Assembly (NCBI RefSeq): GCF_000247695.1
Contig: NW_004624854.1
Span: 2,434,023-2,498,022, forward strand
Source of the DNA: Heterocephalus glaber
Lineage: Eukaryota > Chordata > Mammalia > Rodentia > Bathyergidae
Length of the DNA: 64,000 nt
Reading direction: 5' to 3'
Positions 24,851 to 35,249 of this stretch are shown one piece after another. The notes under the pieces were generated by a model. It did not search any database, was not told where the DNA came from, and saw only the letters and a program-made list of their open reading frames with translations. Position numbers and translations under genes: made by a program. Every line of letters begins with the position of its first letter. Within the stretch, counting starts at the first letter, position 1.

Positions 24851-25330
24851 ATGAGGCTCTGCTCCACCTGTCGTATAAGAGCAGCTGGGATGGAAAGCGA
24901 GGCCCTCAGAAGCATTTCTGCGCCCCTGTCGAGTGGGTACGGGTCCACACCTGGAGAAGGTTCTTCTGGCCCGAGAGCAGAATGCGTAAATATCGCTAAA
25001 GATAATAACCACCGTGGGTTAAAATAAACTCAAATATTTTAAACCTTTGATTTAAAAAAAGATAATTTAAAATTTAAAAATCATTGGCCACTGCATCGGT
25101 TCATTTGCTGTAATAAAATGCGGTATTGAGCCTGGGTAAAGTTTGTAAATAACGGGGTTTCCTGGCTGCCAGTCCTGGCTTGGGCGAACCTAGGTGAAGC
25201 CTCTGTGAGCGGAGGCGCCCGGCGAGACAGGCGGGAAACCTCAGAGGGCCACGCTGCTGCTTCAGCGCCACACCCCCACCCCACCCCTGGACGTATGAAA
25301 TGTACCTCTGGGAAACCAAACCGTGATTGA
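24851..25330. other. CpG-rich patch, unassigned
   Basis: Two CpG-dense pieces (about 24880-25020 and 25100-25310) are separated by about 80 A/T-rich bases. The second contains the run gcggaggcgcccggcgagac. Open frames of 61-96 codons occur on both strands, as expected in GC-rich DNA, and none resembles a known protein. CpG density far above the surroundings suggests an unmethylated element, a recent retrocopy of a GC-rich 5' end, or an old promoter. I cannot decide between these from sequence alone. Confidence 0.35.
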
Positions 25331-25394
25331 AAGAAAATGTATTCTTGTAGAATTTTGAATTAGGGTCACACACTTTAAAAAATGGTAACATTGA

Positions 25395-25474
25395 GGGCCG
25401 GGATGTAGCTCAGTGGCGTTGTGCCTGCCTGGCAAGTACAAGGTCCTGAGTTTGATTCCGGTTATTAAAAAAAA
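25395..25474 (+). mobile_element. ID-type SINE with target-site duplication
   Basis: The body reads gggccgggatgtagctcagt, through 'gcctgcctggcaagtacaaggtcctgag' with tttgattccgg, and ends in an A tail. The flanks are gtaacattga (25385-25394) and gtaatattga (25475-25484), 9 of 10 matching. Both box motifs are close to intact. Confidence 0.9.
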
Positions 25475-25484
25475 GTAATATTGA

Positions 25485-25888
25485 AATGTCTAACTTTGGC
25501 AACTGCGAATAAGTGCTGGTTCTAGGAAATGAGCTAATCTCATCAATGCGGTAAGAACCGGACACTGTGTGCCTCCTGATGCAAGTACCCAATGACAACT
25601 CCAAAGTGCTCTTGCTCACTAACATTGCTCCAGAATCTCGCAGTGCCTCTGCAGGTGTCAGTACTCACTTATAGGAAGAGGAAGACGTAAAGAAGTGAGA
25701 GCAGCTTGCTATATGCCAAGATTCAGAGTGGAATATGCTGTGAGATAAACCAAAGTGCTCATTAAAAAATACATTGGAATCAAATAGAATAAAGAGTAGA
25801 AAGGAGAAGCAATATATTGAAAGAGTATTGTTGCCAGTCAAACAATTGCACCGATTATCTGTTGTCTTTATTGGATCCTGACTCAAAC
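25485..25888. other. Noncoding DNA
   Basis: No exon or repeat recognised. Minus-strand frames here (25410-25625, 25665-25886) show no family resemblance. Confidence 0.4.
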
Positions 25889-26101
25889 TAGTGGTTCTCA
25901 GCCAGGGGTGGCTCTTCCCCCAGGGAACTAAAATAAATAGGTGACACAGCTTTTGGTTGTTACAACCAAGGAGAGCTGCAAAGGACAGCTAGGGGTGTAA
26001 GCCAGAGGCTCGGCTACGTATTTTACAGTCCCATCCTAAACAGATGAGTGAGTACCTGACCTAAAATGTTAAAATGTTGGTAGTGCTGAGATTGATAAAC
26101 A
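25889..26101 (+). mobile_element. MER5A-type hAT-Charlie nonautonomous DNA transposon
   Basis: The start tagtggttctcagccagggg, the central 'ttggttgttacaacca' and the end 'ctaaaatgtt...tagtgctgagattgataaac' follow the order of the mammalian MER5A element, whose ends are cagtggttctcaacc-like and whose right side reads 'aatagtgccgaggttgagaaac'. It is a fossil hAT element of the common ancestor of placental mammals, so it is expected to be diverged. The 8-base duplication is not readable. Confidence 0.8.
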
Positions 26102-26160
26102 CAATTGCAAACAAGGAAGTTGCATTGTATTGCATTGTATTTTGTTTTAATTTGTAGAAC

Positions 26161-26206
26161 TGGGAATTGAACCAGGGCCTTCGCACTGAGTTACATTCCC
26201 AGCCCT
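26161..26206 (-). mobile_element. ID-type SINE fragment, antisense
   Basis: The piece ctgggaattgaaccagggcc, then ttcgcactgagttacattcc and cagccc, is a reversed ID body missing its middle. It follows a twice-repeated tgcattgtat unit at 26121-26140 and a T-rich stretch that may be its tail. Confidence 0.7.
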
Positions 26207-26228
26207 TCTTTAAAAATGACTTTGATTC

Positions 26229-26318
26229 CTTTTTCTTTTTTTTGGTACCGGGGATTGAACTCAGGACCTTGCACTTGCAAGGCAGGCAGTAGCACCATTG
26301 AGCTAAATCCCCGGCCCA
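26229..26318 (-). mobile_element. ID-type SINE, antisense, full length
   Basis: A T-rich tail leads into ggtaccggggattgaactca (reversed B box), 'cttgcacttgcaaggcaggcagtagcacc' and attgagctaaatccccggcc (reversed A box). The words aagttgcatt before the SINE pair (26117) and after it (26318) look like a target duplication that encloses both SINE pieces. Confidence 0.88.
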
Positions 26319-26327
26319 AGTTGCATT

Positions 26328-26410
26328 CTGTTTTGAGACAAGGTCTTACTGTGCTGCCCAGGCAGGACTTGAGCTTGTGACTTTCCTGCCTCGGCCTCCC
26401 AAGTGCCTCA
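26328..26410 (-). mobile_element. B1 (7SL-derived) SINE, antisense, truncated
   Basis: The stretch ctgttttgagacaaggtctt, actgtgctgcccaggcagg and cctgcctcggcctcccaagt is the reverse of a B1 monomer, here cut short before the start of the body. B1 is derived from 7SL RNA and is specific to rodents and close relatives. Confidence 0.8.
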
Positions 26411-26975
26411 CATTTAGCTTTATAGCTTTGTATCCATTCTAATTCTGTAGTGTAAGGCATAGATGTCTACAGACACAGGACAAAGTGAATCTGGATTCTT
26501 CACTTAATGTTAATGCAGAAATGGAAAGGGTGGGAGATTGCAATTGCAAGGAAAGAGAGGACCTGATGTGTCCATTGGAATCGATCATTCTCTTTCTGTT
26601 TGGGTACAAGCACAGTTCCTTATGCATGCTAGGCAAATGCTCTGGCAGTGAGCTGCAGTCTCAGCACTTGGAACCACTTTTGGAGTCCAAAAGGCATGTA
26701 ACAACGAAAGACATGTGGCACAAGACTATAGTGCTGCAAGGTAAAATGTCTCTTTCTGGATTTTGCTAAATCAATCTTCCTGTCATGTTCCCTGAAGTTA
26801 TTTACTTAATAATGGTATGCAGGCGAATTATATGATTTTGATACTTTTCTTTAATGAAAACATTATTGAGCAAAAGGGATGATTTGAATTAACAGTTTTC
26901 TCATTTTCATAATACAATTTTCTGCATTGAAAATAGGAAAAAAGAATATCCTTATAGGAAAATAGGAGTAGGTAA
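26411..26975. other. Noncoding DNA
   Basis: No feature recognised. The 94-codon frame at 26485-26769 matches no family. Confidence 0.4.
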
Positions 26976-27125
26976 AAATAATAACAATTATTTATTGAGC
27001 ATTTATTACATTCTAGGCATTCACTAAGCATGCACTTTTGACTTCTTATTTCATTTTTGGGTACATATTGCCCAACATTAACTCCCATTTTACATGTGAG
27101 ACAGAGGTTAATAAGATAAAATGAC
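26976..27125 (-). mobile_element. MIR SINE, antisense
   Basis: The order aataacaattatttattgag, catttattacattctaggca, 'ttcactaagcatgcac', 'attaactcccattttacatgtgagacagaggtta' is the reversed 3' part of a MIR element. MIR copies predate placental mammals, and this one is suitably diverged. Confidence 0.75.
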
Positions 27126-28228
27126 ATTTATAGTATTAGTATTTTCCTTTAAGGAGGTGATAAAGCCAAATTTAAATTCAATTTATCATGATTAAAACTA
27201 ATTTTCTTAAACACAGACAAACACCAAAAAGAAAGTTAATATGAAAATCTCTACTCTTCCAATTCATTCTGAGTCTTTGAACTGATGTATGAAGTTGATG
27301 ATACGCATCCATGTGGTTTTATTGCTGTGATTTTGAAACCCTGACTATGTGATGCTTAGCATTTATATAGTTATGATAGAAACATGTGGAGGCCCAGGAA
27401 GCATCCATTATTATTAATGCTTATAGTACTTACATAATATTTCATCTTTAAATTTTTTAATGTGATCCAAAAATATGAATATGGCTTGAGATCATAGTGA
27501 ATTATATCTCTGTAAAAGATTTTCTCACTGCCTTTCATTCTCATGGTAAAGGAAGTTCCTGAGAAGTTGCATTACAATATATCATTGATCTCAAAAGCTA
27601 TTATGAATGAATCAATTGCACAGAACTACTAAGTGATAGTTTCATTTCCATAGAAATGTTCTCATTATGACTAAATACTGAAAATTCATGAAGGCTGTAT
27701 TGTTTAGAGTAAGTTCTGGAGCTCTTTCCTTTCCACTAACTCATGTAAATATCTTCTTTCATGTTTAGACTTAAATGATTTGAATTTATCATGCACATGA
27801 GAAGACATCACTCTTAACTACCACTCATTATTTCTGTAAGTTTGTGTGGTCTGATAAAGCAATGAACTGCACTGAATAAAATATCTTCGCATATTTTGTG
27901 TATTATAGGCTTTATTTCAAAATACAAGCAGTGTTTGTCTTTTCTTCTTATTTTTGATTTTAAAAAACAAAAACGCAAGATTGAATTTCATCCAAATAGG
28001 TTTTCATGAAAATAAACAGCTACTCTATTTTCTCTCCTTTGACCAATTCCTTAAGCCTAATAGAGTCTCTCAGCTCAAAAATTCTCATTTCCAGGAACAT
28101 ATATACATACCGCATGAGGGCATCTGCAGTTGTACATTTCCTTATTTACTTACTGTAATGAGTGATATCTCTTGTTATTTCACTCTGCATGTTGTTTTTT
28201 AAAAATAAAATAGAACATTTTTTAAAAA
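27126..28228. other. Noncoding AT-rich DNA
   Basis: No repeat, RNA gene or exon recognised. Confidence 0.4.
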
Positions 28229-28240
28229 TAGTGACTAATG

Positions 28241-28270
28241 TACCAATAAAAGAATTTAAGCAAAAAAAAA
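28241..28270 (+). mobile_element. Ultrashort L1 3' tail insertion
   Basis: Only about 30 bases are inserted: taccaataaaagaatttaag followed by c and nine A. The first part equals the last bases of the L1 3' UTR seen at 31757-31774. The target appears twice, tagtgactaatg at 28229-28240 and tattgactaatg at 28271-28282 (11 of 12). It is an extremely 5'-truncated L1 insertion. Confidence 0.8.
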
Positions 28271-28912
28271 TATTGACTAATGGTACAAGAGAGTGATGAA
28301 CTTAAAATACCTATAATTAAACAAAACAATATTTTTAAATTCAAAATGTGTTTTTTCCATGAATGACTTCAGGGTCAAATATAAATAGTTTGCAAGTTGT
28401 CATTAATAAATAGAAAATACATCTACATGAAGAAGACAAAGAGTTGCAAAGAAAATAGTCTAAAGATACGGTGAACATGAGGGCTGAGTAGGATAAATAA
28501 AGCATAAATTCAAAACACCCCCCTTCACCTGAGACCTATCAAGTTCTACATCCTGCTCTCAGGACTTCTGCTCAAGTCATCCCCAGAGTAGACTCTCAGA
28601 GAGCACTCAGTAAATGTGCAGTCACACGAGAGGCCCATGTAGAAGCTACGATTTAACAATGAGGTTGCTTCAAGCTTCAACTTTTGATGTAAATAATTAG
28701 CAGGTGATCTATGGCAACTTAATTTACTGTAATAGAAATTACAAATGGAATGAATACAAAGCATCTATGCAAAGGTATAAAATTATTAACCATGTGCCAC
28801 TCCAATGTAAGGTATTTGATTGGTTTACAATGCCATAAAACAGTTTCATAGACAGAAAATGCAGTGATTTAGCAAAAGACATGTTTCAAAATAAAATAAA
28901 ATATGAAGGAGG

Positions 28913-28950
28913 GGACTGAGGCTGTAGCTCAGTGCAAAGGCCTTGTTGTG
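28913..28950 (+). mobile_element. ID-type SINE fragment
   Basis: The words ggactgaggctgtagctcag and tgcaaaggccttgttgtggg match only the 5' half of an ID body around the A box. No B box or tail is present. Confidence 0.5.
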
Positions 28951-29724
28951 GGAGGGAGGCTGTATGATTAGGCTGTTCATTTATTATAATACAATTATAG
29001 CATCAGTTCTTGTCTTGCTGAATGTTGGTTCATTTGTCTGCATTAAATGCCTGAACATGAAGGAAACTGGATTCTCTACATAGCAGAATTAGGCTAAGGC
29101 ATTCTAACATAGCATGGGCAAAATAGACAGAAAAGTTTTGCAGAGTCTAATTCATATCCTTCTGTACTCTTACACAGTTCTAGCAAACATGTTTAGCTTA
29201 TATGAAATTTAAAAAAAAGTAAGATGAGAGAAAAGTTGTTTGTATGCAAACTGATCACAGCAGGTCACTATAACCGGCAGCACATGTAATCAGATACGTC
29301 TGTAGCATGCATAGAAGTATTTTTCCTAAACTCATTTTTAAAAGAATGTTAAGCATTTTGCTATCCAAGAGGGGACAATAATGTTGAAATTATAGATTAT
29401 GACAGAGGAAATCGTTTACTCTCTTTTGGCAGGGAAATTTTTTTTCAATTACTTTAAGCAGCTGCTATACAGAGAAAGAGTAACTTATAAGACCTTAAAG
29501 CTAAAGCTTTACATACATTTAGTTAAAAGAAAAATAATCCTCATGTTTGAAATGTTTACTCCATCTGCTTTTCTGGGCCCTAATTTATCTCTTGTCTAGC
29601 TTTACTTGTGTGGAAACATTTTACAGCAGCTATGTCCAAAGTGAAATAAACAAAGGATATGTCTGCTTTCCATCAGAATTATGCGGCCCATTGAGAAGCT
29701 CTATGGGTTCCATGTTGATAAGTA
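28951..29724. other. Noncoding DNA
   Basis: Nothing recognised. Confidence 0.4.
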
Positions 29725-29800
29725 TCTTAGCACACTCCATAGCTCATATTAGGAGCTCAACAAGTGTGATAATTATATTATCATTACGATTTTTAACATC
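29725..29800 (+). mobile_element. MIR-like 3' fragment
   Basis: The stretch 'cttagcacactccatagctc' then 'attaggagctcaacaagtgt' and repeated att/atc follows the MIR 3' end pattern (cacatagtaggtgctcaataaatg). It is short and diverged. Confidence 0.5.
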
Positions 29801-30140
29801 ACTGCCCAAGTTACCATTAAGGGTAATTCATGAGAGATTGCCAAAACAGATACAGGATGTGATCCAATTGTATCTTGTATTTACACAGACCACTGGGCAT
29901 TAAATCAGAACACTCAAATTATAAAAGAAATGCCAGCAATCTAATATTTAAAATAAACTATTCTGTCAGTACAATCTTCAGACAAGTCATATTTAGACTA
30001 ACTGCCACTTAAATTTATAATCTCACAAATAATTAACTTTGCCACTGGCTTAGTGGAAGAAAAAGATCGAGTGCATATACATACCATGTAATACTCAGCA
30101 GAAAGATTCATGTGTCACCATGAACCACAGAATACTCACT

Positions 30141-30221
30141 GTATGGGGGCAACCCACTTTCTGGTCCCCCTTCTGTCTCTCAATAAACTCCTCTTCTTAA
30201 CCTCCAAAAAAAAAAAAAAAA
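30141..30221 (+). mobile_element. Retrocopy of an LTR-type transcript 3' end with poly(A) and duplicated target
   Basis: A 65-base body begins gtatgggggcaacccacttt, contains a polyadenylation signal AATAAA at 30182-30187, and turns into about 17 A starting 18 bases after the signal. The 12-base target agaatactcact occurs at both 30129-30140 and 30222-30233. The body looks like the R/U3 end of a retroviral LTR, with a C/T-rich run just before and after the AATAAA. This is therefore a severely truncated processed copy of an LTR-driven transcript, inserted by L1 enzymes. The parental element is not present in this window. Confidence 0.75.
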
Positions 30222-30247
30222 AGAATACTCACTCAATGAATCAAAAC

Positions 30248-30752
30248 AGCATGTTGTTGGATTTTGCTTCTTGACCCATTCTCCCAGTCTATTTATTTTG
30301 ATTGGTGAATTGAGACCACTAACATTGATGGTTATAACTGATACATATTGGCTTATCATTGTCATGACTTTTTCTTTTTGTTGGATTATCCCCCTTTACA
30401 TTTAATTTCTTGTTGTGCCTGATAGGTTCATTCTGCTGTACTTCCTGGGGTTGTGATCCTCATTGTCTCTTCCTAGGTAATTGTCTAAAATTTTTTGGAG
30501 TGCTGGTTTGGTATTCATGAAGTTCCTAAGGTGCTCTCTGTTATGAAAGTACCTTATTTTTCCATCAATTTTGAAAGACAGTTTTGCAGGGTACATCAAT
30601 CTGGGTTGGAGGCTGTTTTCCTTTGGGGCTTGGAATATGTCACTCCAAGCTCTTCTTGCCTTGAGGGTTTGCATTGAGAAGTCTGCTGTGATTCTGATGG
30701 GCTTTCCTTTGTGTGTGATTTGTTTCTTTTCTCTCACTGCTTGTAGAACTTC
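30248..30752 (-). mobile_element. Inverted part of a second L1: ORF1 C-terminus and ORF2 start
   Basis: On the minus strand 30402-30737 encodes the ORF1 RNA-binding C-terminal domain (KGKPIRITADFSMQTLKARR and NSLQPRLMYPAKLSFKIDGK are diagnostic). After a short spacer, ORF2 starts with SQYVSVITINVSGLNSPIKI and NRLGEWVKKQNPTTCC, the first strand of the endonuclease. The match ends abruptly about 45 codons into ORF2. It meets a sense-oriented ORF2 end head-to-head at about 30752. ORF1 protein coats L1 RNA; ORF2 cuts and reverse transcribes. Neither is complete here. Confidence 0.93.
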
Positions 30753-31511
30753 ATGAAATCAACCAATAACAAATGCTGGTGGGGCGTGGGGAAAGAGGAA
30801 CCCTGCTCCACTGCTGGTGGGAGTGTAGACTGGTGCAACCACTGTGGAAATCAGTATGGAGATACCTCAAAGAACTAGGACTGGAAGTCCCATTTGACCC
30901 TGCTATTCCACTGCTGGGGATCTTCCCCAAAGAATTGAAAGAATCATACCACAGTGATATATATGCACCCATGTTCATAGCAGCACAATTTGCAATAGCT
31001 AAGATTTGGACGCAGCCCAAATGACCATCAACTGGAGACTGGATAAAGAAAATATGGTTTTTTTTAATAAAATGGAGTACTTCTCAGCCATAAAAAATGA
31101 GAAATTAGAGACAATTATAGCTACCTGAATGCACATTGAGGTGATACTCTTAAGTGAAATAAATAGGACACACATGGGTAAATACCGAATAGTTTCTCTA
31201 GTGTGAGAAACTGAAAGGGTAAATAAGGACTAAAAGGTATAATAGATAATGTGAAATAGGAAGAAAAGGGGCAAAGGGGAAGGGGAAGTAGGAGGGGTAG
31301 GGGAAAGGAAAGAAGGGAATGGAATTAATATGAGAAAATGAAAAAATGGAAACAAAGACTTTGTAAATAGGGAGGGGTGGAGGGGTTGAAGGGAGGGCTG
31401 GGAAGCATGAAAAATAAGAACCAAGAGAGACTGTGTAAAGGTCCAAATTTCCAATGATGAATGTCATTATATTGTATACCTAAAATGTACCAATGATTAA
31501 AATGAATAATT
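30753..31511 (+). mobile_element. Sense part of the second L1: ORF2 C-terminus and 3' UTR
   Basis: The segment encodes [20 protein letters not shown] and [20 protein letters not shown] (83 codons, 30773-31024), the conserved end of ORF2. The 3' UTR purine tract (31255-31400) and the tail 'cctaaaatgtaccaatga' follow. Nearly all of ORF2 (about codon 45 to the last hundred-odd codons) is missing between this piece and the inverted piece. Confidence 0.92.
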
Positions 31512-31776
31512 GATAATGTGAAATAGGAAGAAAAGGTCCAAAAGGGTAAGGGAAGTGGGAGGGGTAGGGGTAAGGATAGAAGGGAAAGGAAAAATTATGA
31601 GACATGGAAAAAATGGAAACAAAGTCTTTGTAAATAGGGAAGAGAGGAGGGGTGAAGGGAGGGCAGGGAATGGGGAAAAAATAAGAACCAAGATGCATCA
31701 TGTAAAGGTACAATTCCCAATGAGAAATGTAAATGTATTGTATACCTAAAATGTACCAGTAAAAGAATTTAAGGAA
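31512..31776 (+). repeat. Second copy of the L1 3' UTR in direct tandem
   Basis: From gataatgtgaaataggaaga onward the sequence repeats 31245-31511 with a period of 267 bases, including the purine tract, ggaaacaaagtctttgtaaa and the 'cctaaaatgtaccag' tail. The two copies differ by scattered substitutions and small indels. This could be a tandem duplication, or a second 5'-truncated L1 landing at the tail of the first. Confidence 0.85.
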
Positions 31777-31799
31777 AATAAAAAACAACATAACCAAGG

Positions 31800-32740
31800 T
31801 GCTTTTCTCTTATGACCCAAACAGCTGGACAAGAATCCCTGAGATCTCTGAGAAGAAGAAAGGGGATCATCTCCTGTCTTCTGATAAGTCTTTCCTGACA
31901 GCAGGAGCAATGATGGCACTGAGGGCCTGATTACAGGGAAGCTTGGGTTCCCAGGGCTGCAGACCCTGCTGCCAGCTCTGCTTCCTGGCCCTACCAGCTC
32001 TTCTAAAATTGCTTCCTCCTAAAGTTTCCCAGAATCACCCAGCTGTGAGGATAATCCTTCATCCTTTAAAGTAATACCTTGTGATGACATCAAATAACAA
32101 TCAAGATAAAATTTACACTTCGTTGCAGAAATTGTACTAGCAATCTATAAATTAATTTTAAGCTTTTAGGTGCCAATATAGTTAACATGTAGCTGTGTTT
32201 GAAAATAATGTACTCCTTTAAAGACTGTAAGGCTAACTTGTGAAAGGAAGAACCCTTCACATTTCATGCACACTTACAACTTTGGAAGTTGGAAGGAAGA
32301 AAAGGAATTTGTTAGTTTTGAATTCACAATCAGGTTCTTAAAGTATAAACTCTAGAGCAAAACATCTTTGATTCAAAATTCTGGATTTTTCATTTAACAG
32401 GTTTCACTTAAGTTCTCTCCTCTTTTCTATGCCTCTTCTATATATGCAGGCACTGATCCTAGTCTCATCATCAAAGGGTTGTCACTGAGATTAAGCCAGC
32501 AAAATCCCAGGCAACACCCGAGACCACTGTGTGCCAGTGATCATTGATCGTGGTCAGCAATTTATGCATTTTCCCAGTAGAAGCAAGGTCATCAGGAGAC
32601 TCAGAATTAGTTAATGAGTGCAATTTGACGCTGAATAATTAAAAGAATGTATAATCGGTCAATGAAGAGTCCGAAGTATGCACTAATTTTTCCAGATCCT
32701 TGAGAGTTAGTGACCATAAGACTGGAGGCAGCAGTATTCC
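31800..32740. other. Noncoding DNA
   Basis: No repeat or exon recognised. Confidence 0.4.
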
Positions 32741-33680
32741 TGAGACCTCAGAAGTTGCCCATCAAGCTCGATGGCCACCAGGAAACAAAGGGCAACCAAA
32801 ACCCAGCACAGGAAGGCAGCCGGAAGGGCAATCCCACCACGTGAGGGGCATCAGAACAGAAAAGATCCAACCATGAGAGAAGAGGCCAAGTGCAGGGCCC
32901 AGCAGCCACTGCCCAGGGCCCACCTGAGCCAGCTCCCGGCCCACTGAACGTGGGGCAGGGAGCGAGCATTCTTCAGGGGCTCCTCAGACCAGGCACAAAG
33001 GGAGGTCCAACCCAGAGAAGCGCTCAGAGGACTGGAGGTGTTGTGAAGACAGGGAGGGACAAAGGGCACAGTCCTGCTCAGGGGCCGGGATCTTTAGGAC
33101 AAGGAGAGACTCACGGCTGTGCAGTAGCTATGGTCATTGTGACTCAGGGGGGAGGGGGGAGAAGACAGCAGAGCCTTGTCACCGCAGGCATGCCCACCTC
33201 CCACCTTGATGCCCCAAGCCTGTCCCTGTGGAGCCCATCAGTCACTCACCTTCCAAAGGCTGCCGAGCCCTGAGCTGCATGGGATCACTCCCCTCCTCCA
33301 CGCAGAAGGGGCCTCCTCCTGAGCCCTGAGCAGCACTCAGTTCGTGGCCTGGGTAGAAGCTCTTTGAGAGGCACAGGCAGGGAGCTTGGTGCAAGCAGAG
33401 CAGTAGGGACGCATGGAAGGGCTGGAAGGTGCATGGCATGCTCACTTGGAGAGGTGTGCGGAGAGCAAAGGTCAGCAGCTGGGGGTGATCACAGAGGAAA
33501 GGCAGCCCCTCCAGAGACCAGCGGAGTACTGAGAGCTTGAGTGTCCACTGAGCCTCCCCTCCCCTCCCTCTCCAAAAAGATCTTAGGTATCTGGTTGTAA
33601 GACAGGGGCAAGCATTGTGCCTAGCCACTGCCTGGAGTGCAACTGGAACCTAGCAGAGCTCTGGATGCCCAAGAGGAGGG
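32741..33680. other. GC-rich block, about 0.9 kb, unassigned
   Basis: This is the longest GC-rich stretch of the window. It contains overlapping open frames on both strands (for example 127 codons plus at 32890-33273 and 128 codons minus at 33242-33628). All are proline-, glycine- and serine-rich, as chance frames in GC-rich DNA are. CpG is not strongly enriched. I find no LTR ends, poly(A) or duplications and recognise no protein. Confidence 0.3.
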
Positions 33681-35249
33681 GACAAGAAGCAGGCATGGTA
33701 GTCTACCCGGAAGCCAAGCCCCTTCACTCACTGGTGGGCACCAAGTGGTGAAGAAGAATCAACACTTGTTGACAAATTCAACTACCTGTCTCAGTCCCTG
33801 AGAACTGAAACTCCATGCCTTCCTGGTCTACAAGGCAAAATCTCTGCTTTTTTTAACTAAGGAGAAAGCACACACTGATCGCATTCTGATTGCAGTATGA
33901 TCAGGACTCAGAGGACATTTGGTGTTTTCGTATGTGTGTGATTTATTTTTCTCTCTTTGCATCTGGTATTGCTTTTGGAAAGAGCTGGAAGGGGAGGTGT
34001 TGTGTGACAGAAAGAACACAGGAATCTGAGCTACTGCTCTTACAAGGTGCCACTGGGTTTTCCATGCCAAGGGATGTTTCATAAGGCTAACTAAAGCAGT
34101 TATTCAGTTCTATCATAAACTGGTCTCAATCTTCCTGTACCCTCTACAATGTTCAGTTCAAACTCTCATCCTTTTGTTTCTTCTTACTTTCCTTCTCAGG
34201 CCCTTTCATAACTCTTCCTTCCTCCTAGTTCTTACATTACATGAATGCTACTTATCAACCAAACATTTTTTGTTCTTTTTTCTTTCTACCTTTGATCTAG
34301 TATTGTTTTGGATAAGGGTTAGGGGGCTGGCAGGTTGGTTGGTAGGCAGGGTGTAGGACGAAGAGTTAGTGCCTCTATCTTTACAGTTCTTCACCCAGTC
34401 ACATCAGCTTCTCCTACATCACAAGCTGTTTCATAGCACTCACTTAGCTTTGTGGATTTGTCACAAATCAGACACAATCTCCCCTCACTCTCCTTCACAC
34501 AACCCTAAAACTCATTCTTCCCCTTACTTACGTTCTGAATCACATTCTCTCAAATCCTTCCTCCTGTTTCTGCTGGTTCTGAATGATGCAAATGCTATCA
34601 GCACAATATCTTTTTAAATATTTTTTTTCTATTTTTATCTTATTTTACTTTTTTATTTCATTGTCTCCTCTCTCAGAATATATATGTGAGATATTTGTAT
34701 ACTTGAAATGAAGGACAGAGGTTAATTATTCCTTTAGTTCATATAGTGTGTTTCTTGACCATGTCAGGTTAACCCTCTCCAAAAACTGTGTATGAAAAAC
34801 ACAAGCTTTCTACCAGAATGGGAATTGGTTTCAGCCTTCTTACATCTTCTATCAATCTCTAGTTATACATCCGTCTCTCACTTCCTCTCTCTCATCCCTG
34901 CAAATAATCTCTCAAACCTTTCCTCCTCCTCCCTCCATTCCACACATGAAGATAATGTTATCAAAGCCTATTTCTCTTTTTTCCTTCATTTCCTGATGTC
35001 TCTTTTGCTTCCTTCCTTCTTTCGGAACTCTTTTTTTATCCATTTTCCTTCGCTTTTACTGTACATCTCAACCTATTTGTCAACAGTAATATTTTACTAT
35101 CTTCCTGGATTTATTATTGTCCTAGGTTTGAAAAAATTGTGAAAATTTTAAACCAAGTTTTAACTTATATGGTTAATATATGGTTATTTCTGTAGATGCT
35201 GATACAACCAGCAGTTGTCCTCTCCTTGTAACCCAGTGATCAGGACTGA
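33681..35249. other. Noncoding DNA, pyrimidine-rich in its right half
   Basis: The region 34130-35060 is strongly C/T-biased on the plus strand, which produces several serine/leucine/phenylalanine-rich frames (34369-34617, 34792-35142). These are composition effects, and no gene is supported. The start of the old L1 further right is not sharply defined. Confidence 0.35.

Noticed and set aside
30402..30737. 111-codon frame with ORF1-like sequence as a host gene
   Set aside because: It is the C-terminal part of L1 ORF1, in an inverted fragment without the N-terminal half.
31198..31797. Proline/phenylalanine/serine-rich minus-strand frames
   Set aside because: They are the reverse of the L1 3' UTR purine tract; the same frames appear over the other L1 tails (9493, 24100).
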